10,540 bases of DNA from positions 206,150 to 216,689 of the forward strand of contig MJCC01000006.1 in NCBI GenBank assembly GCA_001766655.1, given 5' to 3'. The notes below the pieces were generated by a model. The model searched no databases and had not been told where the DNA came from. It worked only from the letters and a program-made list of their open reading frames with translations. Source of the DNA: Phytomonas francai (lineage: Eukaryota > Euglenozoa > Kinetoplastea > Trypanosomatida > Trypanosomatidae). Below are positions 5,975 through 10,540 of the stretch, piece by piece; positions within the stretch are counted from its first letter, which is position 1; each line of letters begins with the position of its first letter. Made by a program: the position numbers and the translations under genes.

Positions 5975-8900
5975 ATGCCACCCAAATTGAAACCAAAGGA
6001 CTCCCCTCGGGTTTTAGTAACGAATAATGGTGCATCTCCTTCCATCTTCCCGCTTTGGGACGATAACCAAATTGCCACAGAAAACTGGGGAGCCTCCCTG
6101 ATCGCTACAAGAAATTTCTCTGCAGTCGGAGGTAAGGCCGATATTATAGCAAGCTTTCTGGCAAAAAATTCAAAAGAGACGCACTCTTCGAAAAATGCTG
6201 GGTATAGGGACGGTGGTGGGATGACTGAATCCTTTGTAGATACTGAAGGTCGTGCTGCTCTCGCATCCTTCCTGGAGTCGGAGTTGTCTAGTTCCACCCC
6301 TCAGAAAGCCCCACCAATACTTCGATGGGAGCGTCCCATGGATATCTCTAAGCCCTTTCGCCCGGTGGTACATCGAAATGCAACGCCATTTGTCGACCCA
6401 TATGCCCCCAGTGAGCTGCTTCAGCCGTTGGAGGAGGTGTTGGAGGAAAGTCATCTTTCTATAGTTGATAATTCTTCTGCCTTTAGCTCCGGAAGCAATG
6501 GATCCCAACGGCGGGGGAAGACCCAAGCTGCTTCTGTCGTAGAACCCAGTGTCCCCTTCTATCAGCTGTATCCCGAGGCAGTCAGCGTGAAAAAGGATCT
6601 GGTAGGCCAGGACTGGGCATCTTGGCAATCGATGGAGAGCGAAGAGGCAATCAAGCGGTACAGGGAGCTGCCAGTGCTCATGGAGCCTTATGATCCGACG
6701 TATGTTTTTGGCTGCGCAGAGACCCCTGGTGAGGCCTGTGGCTCACGCTATAGCACTGCTTTACGACATAAATTGTCGCATGTTGCGCGGTTAGAGGCAC
6801 TTGAACAAATGCCGCCATTTCTGATGAGCGCGTTCAACAGTGTTTTGATGGTTGTGCGGTGCTTCCAGCATTTGGTACCCAAGCAGAACTATCTCTGGGA
6901 GCTTATCCATCCTCATGCTCCTGGCACTTGTCACCCTGTCTATAATCCATTCGGAAAATACGCCGTGAAGCTTTTCATCAAAGGTGCCTACCGCAAGGTA
7001 TTCGTGGATGACGCAATGCTGGTGGACGCCCTAGGAAGACCATTCTTCACCATCACATCGTACAGGGAACTATGGCCGGCAATACTATTCAAAGCAATTT
7101 TTAAGGCAGTGCACGCTGAACGCACCGGTGGGGGGGCCTCGTTTCCCATACGCGTCATGAAGAAGCTACCAGAGGCGCTCCTGACCTATTTGATAGGGAA
7201 TTGGGTGCCACAGTATCTGAAACCCACACAAGCTCCTGTGGAGTGCGCAGCGCTACTACACGAGTGGCGGCGTGCCACTTCCGCCTCACGAAACCCCGCT
7301 AAAGAGCCGGCGGACAAAAACGCGCAACCCCTCAGAGGCACAACAGAGGATAGTGATACTAATGATGCGAAACCTGCGGCCGAGACCAAGGCTCGAGGGG
7401 GAAGTTTGAATGCTACACGAAAGGTTAACTCCCCGAAGTTCGCCAAGAGCTCGTTGACGTCCAGGACGGCTGTAAAGGAGGATACCCCACTTGACCCAAC
7501 CGACCCGCCCGCCCCCACGGAGGCGAATCCGAACATGGCGTCTACGATTATCTGCGGCCTTCGCATGGCATGCCCAGCCTACCCGTCCTCGTCGCCCTCC
7601 GTGCAGCTCTACACCGTGACCCACGTCGTGCCGTTCCGCAACACCCTGGCCGTCTGCCTCGTGACGACGCCGTGCGCAGCTTTCCCCAACAAGGGCCTCT
7701 TCCAGCGTGAACCAGAGGCCAGGGACGTCTGTGACCTGCTCGCTAATGCCGCGCTTGAGTTGCCATGCAGTCCCAACAAGTCGGTCTTAATGTACTGGTT
7801 TACCTTTGAAGAGCTCTCGGAGTCCTTTGACACGTTGGTTGTGTTTCGTTCCTTCAACCAGCGATATCCCAATCAGGTCGTATTGGATGGCGCCACTACC
7901 GCCGGCTCAATTTTGGCTGCCATGGCGACAGCGCCCAATCTAGCTTTGCAAGCCCAAGGAACTGGTACGCATAAGAAGCACTCTCGGCCCACGGTACCAT
8001 CGATCAAACCGATGAATTCGGTATCGCTAGTCGATGCATCAGAAATCTTCAAGGTTCCTACTACGGTAAGCGTCACAGCATGGCTTGGTGTAAAGTTTGA
8101 AAATGATGGGAAACTTGCGGTCGTTGTGCAAAGTGGCGAAAGAGAGGAGAAAAGCGTGCCACCCTTGAACGATATGGAGAACGAAGCAATGGAGTGTTTC
8201 GCTCTCACTCTTAGCAGCATTGATGCCACACATATCGAAGATGATGATTCTATGTGCAGTAGTACGATACAACTCGAGCTTTTCCAGTGGGACTTGCCTG
8301 AGCCGTTGACAAATGCCACAACCCTTTCTTATCGAATTGGGGATGTCTCCAGCTCGGAGCTATACCTAACTCCTGGTTACCACGTTTTCCGTGTCACAGT
8401 TCACGCCATGAGTGCCACTGATACTGTCACTTTTCTTTCACACGGTGTATTGAACCTGAAGTCTGACTTGGGTGATTTGCTTAAGGACACTAACTTTAGC
8501 TACATCGTTGACACGGGTGTCTACCCTGCTGTAGAGCGAGCTGATGAAGAGACAATCTGGTTTAAACGGGTTTTAAAACTTTCATCACCAACTTTCATCA
8601 CGGCTACCTTGTCAACTCTGCCGTACACAGAGGATCCAAGCCTAAATCGCAAGATCCCTCAAAATGTTTTGAGCACTACTTCTCAGAAAGGTAATTCGAA
8701 GTCTGGTACATCGGGTTATCCTAATTCTGCCGTCAACGTGCCCAGTCGTGGCACCGCTGGGGTTGGCAAGGCTGGGGCCGGTGGGGGTGGGGGTGGAGGT
8801 GGTGTAAACCTGATCTTTAAGCCGTCTCTATTGGACGACATGGGTGGCCAAACAACGAGTGCCTCGATCCTACAGTTTACCAAGCTTCTATTACTCGATC

Positions 8901-10540
8901 TAGACAATGGAATGAATCTTGGCTGCGGTAACCAAGGTCGTTTGGTGCGCCGGCTTTTGGTCCCTAATCAGCGGGGGTACCTCATGCTCGCATATGCCGA
9001 CGTCTCACGGGCTGACCTGCTTTCTTTGGAAAGCGCACAAGAGGACGGTGGTGAGGAGGGATATACGAAGGAATTGCAGTCCTCCACTAGCCAACAGGAT
9101 GGTGCGAGTGTGTCTCAGATCTTTAGCAAGGGGGTATGGAAGTTGCACATCCGCTCCGACAAGGAGTTGCTATCCCTGGAAACAATTCCAGTTTCTGCTA
9201 TGCAGCGGAAAGTTTCGGGCAGCTTACAGCGTGGTGGTAGTACGACGCTATTCTGCAAGAGTTTGAACCTGACCGAGCCTGCCCACATTTCCTTAATCTT
9301 AAACCTAAGCGAAAATTACTTCCTGCCCTTCAAACTTCGAGTCTGGGCGTCGTCGCAGAAGGAACCTGATGAGACTGCAATCGGAAGTGGGAAACCTCAA
9401 AACTTGACGACAACACCAACCAGCGTACGAGATATCATTCTTTATGAATCTCCAGAGAGCTTTGAGGCTTGCAAAAGCTCGCATCTTTTTGTGCCGAATC
9501 TCCTTTTAGATCCATCCGGTGAGAAGCCTAAAAGCGGGCAATTCTATCTTGAAGTTATCACTTCGCGCGAACACACGCAAAACTGGAACACTTTCTGTAC
9601 CCAAGTGAGATCGGAAGAATTCAATCGACTACGGGAGGAGACAGAGGAAGCGATGAGCAGACGTGTGAAGGAGGAGTTGGAGGAAATTTCCAATGACCCG
9701 ACCGGCTTCGTCGAGCGCAAGACAAAAGAACAGCTGGAGCTCCAGCTCCAAAATCAACCTCTGCAAAAGCATGCCGTCATTATAGAAAACGGTTCACCAG
9801 GTCGCGAAAAAGGTAGCAATGGTTCAGCGACCGCGGCTTCCCGCCGCGGTCGCTCCATAGATAAGAAAAAAATTAACCAGGGCGCTTCACTCAAAGGGAA
9901 CATAGTGCAATCTTTAAGTAACCTACGTGGTGAGCAAGGCGCAAACACCATGCAGGACAAGCAACTCCCCTCTCCAGCGCTGCCTTCTAAATATCTATCA
10001 CATGTGCCCGAGAACATTGACCCCACGGTCGACGCGTTCGCCATCACCTACGACCTGCAACTTTTTTCCTCCAACGCCAAACTCGAGGTGAAGTTGGCAA
10101 AGCCTGCAGAGGATGTGACGATGGCCTTTTCTTCTAAGCGTTTACGAGGGCTCAACCATGTGGACGAGAGCACACTAGGTGCCTCGGATGGCGCGGTTTT
10201 TACCCCGCCAGGCGTCTCACCCACCCCCTCGACTCCGTCGACCCGCACCACCCCCATCGCAGCCTCTTTCCCGTCGACCAAAATAAGCGGCAAACATCAT
10301 CGCGGGGAGGCGAACGGCCCCACCGCGGAGGAGCACCTCGCGCGAGCGGAGCGCGGCAAGGCGTGCCGGCAGTACTTCCTGAAAAACCCCCTGAACGTCT
10401 TCGTGCCGCACGTCCGCATCGTGGTGGAGAACGCCCTGGCGAGCGGGGCCGGGGGGCAGCCCTCGCGGGAGGCCTCTCGCATCGGCCCGGGCGGCCGCGC
10501 CGCTCGGGGCGCGAACGGCGGCAACCCGCCGCCCCCCGAC
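5975..10540 (+). CDS. ADGB: Androglobin-like protein (calpain-like core plus beta-rich modules), 3' end outside window
   Basis: I translated this frame codon by codon: 1,522 codons with no stop, running off the window. ATG 5975 is the first in-frame ATG after the stops ending at 5833. Similarity to animal androglobin, recalled by eye, is collinear. FPLW (25-28) is followed by ENWG (36-39). VDTEGR (88-93) and WERPMDI (118-124) match its N-terminus. A calpain-like core holds NPFGKYAVKLF (324-334), VFVDDAML (342-349) and YRELWPAILFKAIFKAVH (363-380). About 425-518 is disordered. WFTFEEL (608-614) and LTPGYHVFRVTVHA (798-811) match the pre-globin region. QRGYLMLAYADV (999-1010) with GVWKLHIRS (1053-1061) and SGQFYLEVITS (1187-1197) match post-globin modules. 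An acidic/basic helix at about 1210-1260 may be a coiled coil. Eight Gly lie at 936-943. The far 3' part (about 1400-1522) is Ser/Thr/Pro- and Gly/Arg-rich, with one ordered-looking patch QYFLKNPLNVFVPHVRIVVE (about 1465-1484). I see no GDCW-type catalytic Cys motif, no GHAYS-type His motif, no IQ motif and no globin. Androglobin is tied to motile cilia and sperm flagella in mammals; a flagellar role here is inference. Confidence 0.8.
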   Translation, partial: MPPKLKPKDSPRVLVTNNGASPSIFPLWDDNQIATENWGASLIATRNFSAVGGKADIIASFLAKNSKETHSSKNAGYRDGGGMTESFVDTEGRAALASFLESELSSSTPQKAPPILRWERPMDISKPFRPVVHRNATPFVDPYAPSELLQPLEEVLEESHLSIVDNSSAFSSGSNGSQRRGKTQAASVVEPSVPFYQLYPEAVSVKKDLVGQDWASWQSMESEEAIKRYRELPVLMEPYDPTYVFGCAETPGEACGSRYSTALRHKLSHVARLEALEQMPPFLMSAFNSVLMVVRCFQHLVPKQNYLWELIHPHAPGTCHPVYNPFGKYAVKLFIKGAYRKVFVDDAMLVDALGRPFFTITSYRELWPAILFKAIFKAVHAERTGGGASFPIRVMKKLPEALLTYLIGNWVPQYLKPTQAPVECAALLHEWRRATSASRNPAKEPADKNAQPLRGTTEDSDTNDAKPAAETKARGGSLNATRKVNSPKFAKSSLTSRTAVKEDTPLDPTDPPAPTEANPNMASTIICGLRMACPAYPSSSPSVQLYTVTHVVPFRNTLAVCLVTTPCAAFPNKGLFQREPEARDVCDLLANAALELPCSPNKSVLMYWFTFEELSESFDTLVVFRSFNQRYPNQVVLDGATTAGSILAAMATAPNLALQAQGTGTHKKHSRPTVPSIKPMNSVSLVDASEIFKVPTTVSVTAWLGVKFENDGKLAVVVQSGEREEKSVPPLNDMENEAMECFALTLSSIDATHIEDDDSMCSSTIQLELFQWDLPEPLTNATTLSYRIGDVSSSELYLTPGYHVFRVTVHAMSATDTVTFLSHGVLNLKSDLGDLLKDTNFSYIVDTGVYPAVERADEETIWFKRVLKLSSPTFITATLSTLPYTEDPSLNRKIPQNVLSTTSQKGNSKSGTSGYPNSAVNVPSRGTAGVGKAGAGGGGGGGGVNLIFKPSLLDDMGGQTTSASILQFTKLLLLDLDNGMNLGCGNQGRLVRRLLVPNQRGYLMLAYADVSRADLLSLESAQEDGGEEGYTKELQSSTSQQDGASVSQIFSKGVWKLHIRSDKELLSLETIPVSAMQRKVSGSLQRGGSTTLFCKSLNLTEPAHISLILNLSENYFLPFKLRVWASSQKEPDETAIGSGKPQNLTTTPTSVRDIILYESPESFEACKSSHLFVPNLLLDPSGEKPKSGQFYLEVITSREHTQNWNTFCTQVRSEEFNRLREETEEAMSRRVKEELEEISNDPTGFVERKTKEQLELQLQNQPLQKHAVIIENGSPGREKGSNGSATAASRRGRSIDKKKINQGASLKGNIVQSLSNLRGEQGANTMQDKQLPSPALPSKYLSHVPENIDPTVDAFAITYDLQLFSSNAKLEVKLAKPAEDVTMAFSSKRLRGLNHVDESTLGASDGAVFTPPGVSPTPSTPSTRTTPIAASFPSTKISGKHHRGEANGPTAEEHLARAERGKACRQYFLKNPLNVFVPHVRIVVENALASGAGGQPSREASRIGPGGRAARGANGGNPPPPD
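6932..7114 (+). other. Calpain-like protease core remnant within the androglobin-like gene
   Basis: Residues about 320-380 carry the calpain CysPc hallmark of N-x-x-G-x-Y, an aliphatic strand, a basic Gly-x-(W/Y) turn, an acidic Asp-Asp pair (345-346) and ELWPA (365-369) leading into a Lys-rich helix. In active calpains the catalytic Cys lies upstream in a GDCW context and the His/Asn downstream; I find neither motif. The segment is probably a structural pseudo-protease. Confidence 0.75.
8774..8802 (+). repeat. G-rich run encoding a polyglycine stretch
   Basis: G4 at 8774-8777, G5 at 8783-8787 and G5 at 8789-8793 are followed by three GG doublets. This encodes eight Gly in a row (936-943) in a disordered linker just before the post-globin-like module. 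It has some G-quadruplex potential and could be length-variable. Confidence 0.7.
9826..9854. repeat. 12-bp perfect hairpin inside the androglobin-like coding region
   Basis: Bases 9826-9837 and 9843-9854 are exact reverse complements around a 5-base loop (TTCCC). The stem is almost all G and C (core CCGCGG on both arms). It encodes a Ser/Ala/Arg-rich piece of a disordered linker (about residues 1285-1293). Local surroundings are much less GC-rich. Confidence 0.9.

Noticed and set aside
5707..6027. 106-codon plus-strand frame before the androglobin-like gene
   Set aside because: Much of it is Ile-Tyr dipeptides from TA microsatellites, and it overlaps the androglobin-like start in another frame.
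5845..6628. Two minus-strand frames (5845-6297 and 6170-6628)
   Set aside because: They overlap each other and are antisense to the conserved N-terminal motifs of the androglobin-like frame.
7130..7136. G7 run in the androglobin-like gene (and C8 at 4373-4380 in the E2 gene) as frameshift sites
   Set aside because: Conserved motifs lie in the same frame on both sides, so neither run disrupts its gene as given.
7873..8319. 148-codon minus-strand frame
   Set aside because: Antisense to the uninterrupted androglobin-like frame; Ser/Phe-rich with no domain signature.
8919..9266. 115-codon plus-strand frame in another phase
   Set aside because: It overlaps the conserved RGYLMLAYADV and GVWKLHIRS region of the main frame and has no features of its own.
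9826..9854. Hairpin as a transcription terminator
   Set aside because: It lies inside a long continuous reading frame and is not followed by a T run.

Overview
This window looks like nuclear DNA of a unicellular, probably flagellated eukaryote. Its proteins are purely eukaryotic: Tudor-SN, a ubiquitin-conjugating E2 with a UBA domain, and an androglobin-like protein. No introns are needed to read any gene. All four coding regions lie on the + strand. They are separated by AT- or pyrimidine-rich spacers of about 0.5-0.9 kb full of microsatellites. Same-strand intronless genes behind polypyrimidine tracts would fit an organism with polycistronic transcription and trans-splicing (kinetoplastid-like), but no spliced-leader or other proof is present, so the lineage stays open.

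Layout: 1-255 is the GC-rich 3' end of an unrecognised gene. 256-751 is a pyrimidine-rich spacer. 752-3541 is a complete Tudor-SN/SND1 homologue (929 aa; four SN-like repeats, Tudor, and a split fifth SN). 3542-4323 is an AT-rich spacer with a 54-base perfect TA palindrome. 4324-5103 is a complete Cdc34/UBE2R-type E2 (259 aa) carrying a C-terminal UBA domain. 5104-5974 is an AT-rich spacer with ATT, TAA and TA microsatellites. 5975-10540 is an uninterrupted reading frame of 1,522 codons that is still open at the window edge. It encodes the N-terminal and central part of an androglobin-like protein: a calpain-like core followed by beta-rich modules and long disordered linkers.

The genes do not form an obvious pathway: RNA metabolism, ubiquitin transfer, and a probable cilium/flagellum-associated protein. 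Points most worth a second look are (1) the androglobin-like gene, which matches animal androglobin on both sides of the globin/IQ region but shows no globin or IQ motif; (2) the E2-UBA fusion on a Cdc34-type catalytic domain; and (3) abrupt changes in third-position GC inside single genes. There is no sign of mobile elements, CRISPR arrays, tRNA or rRNA genes, or viral genes.
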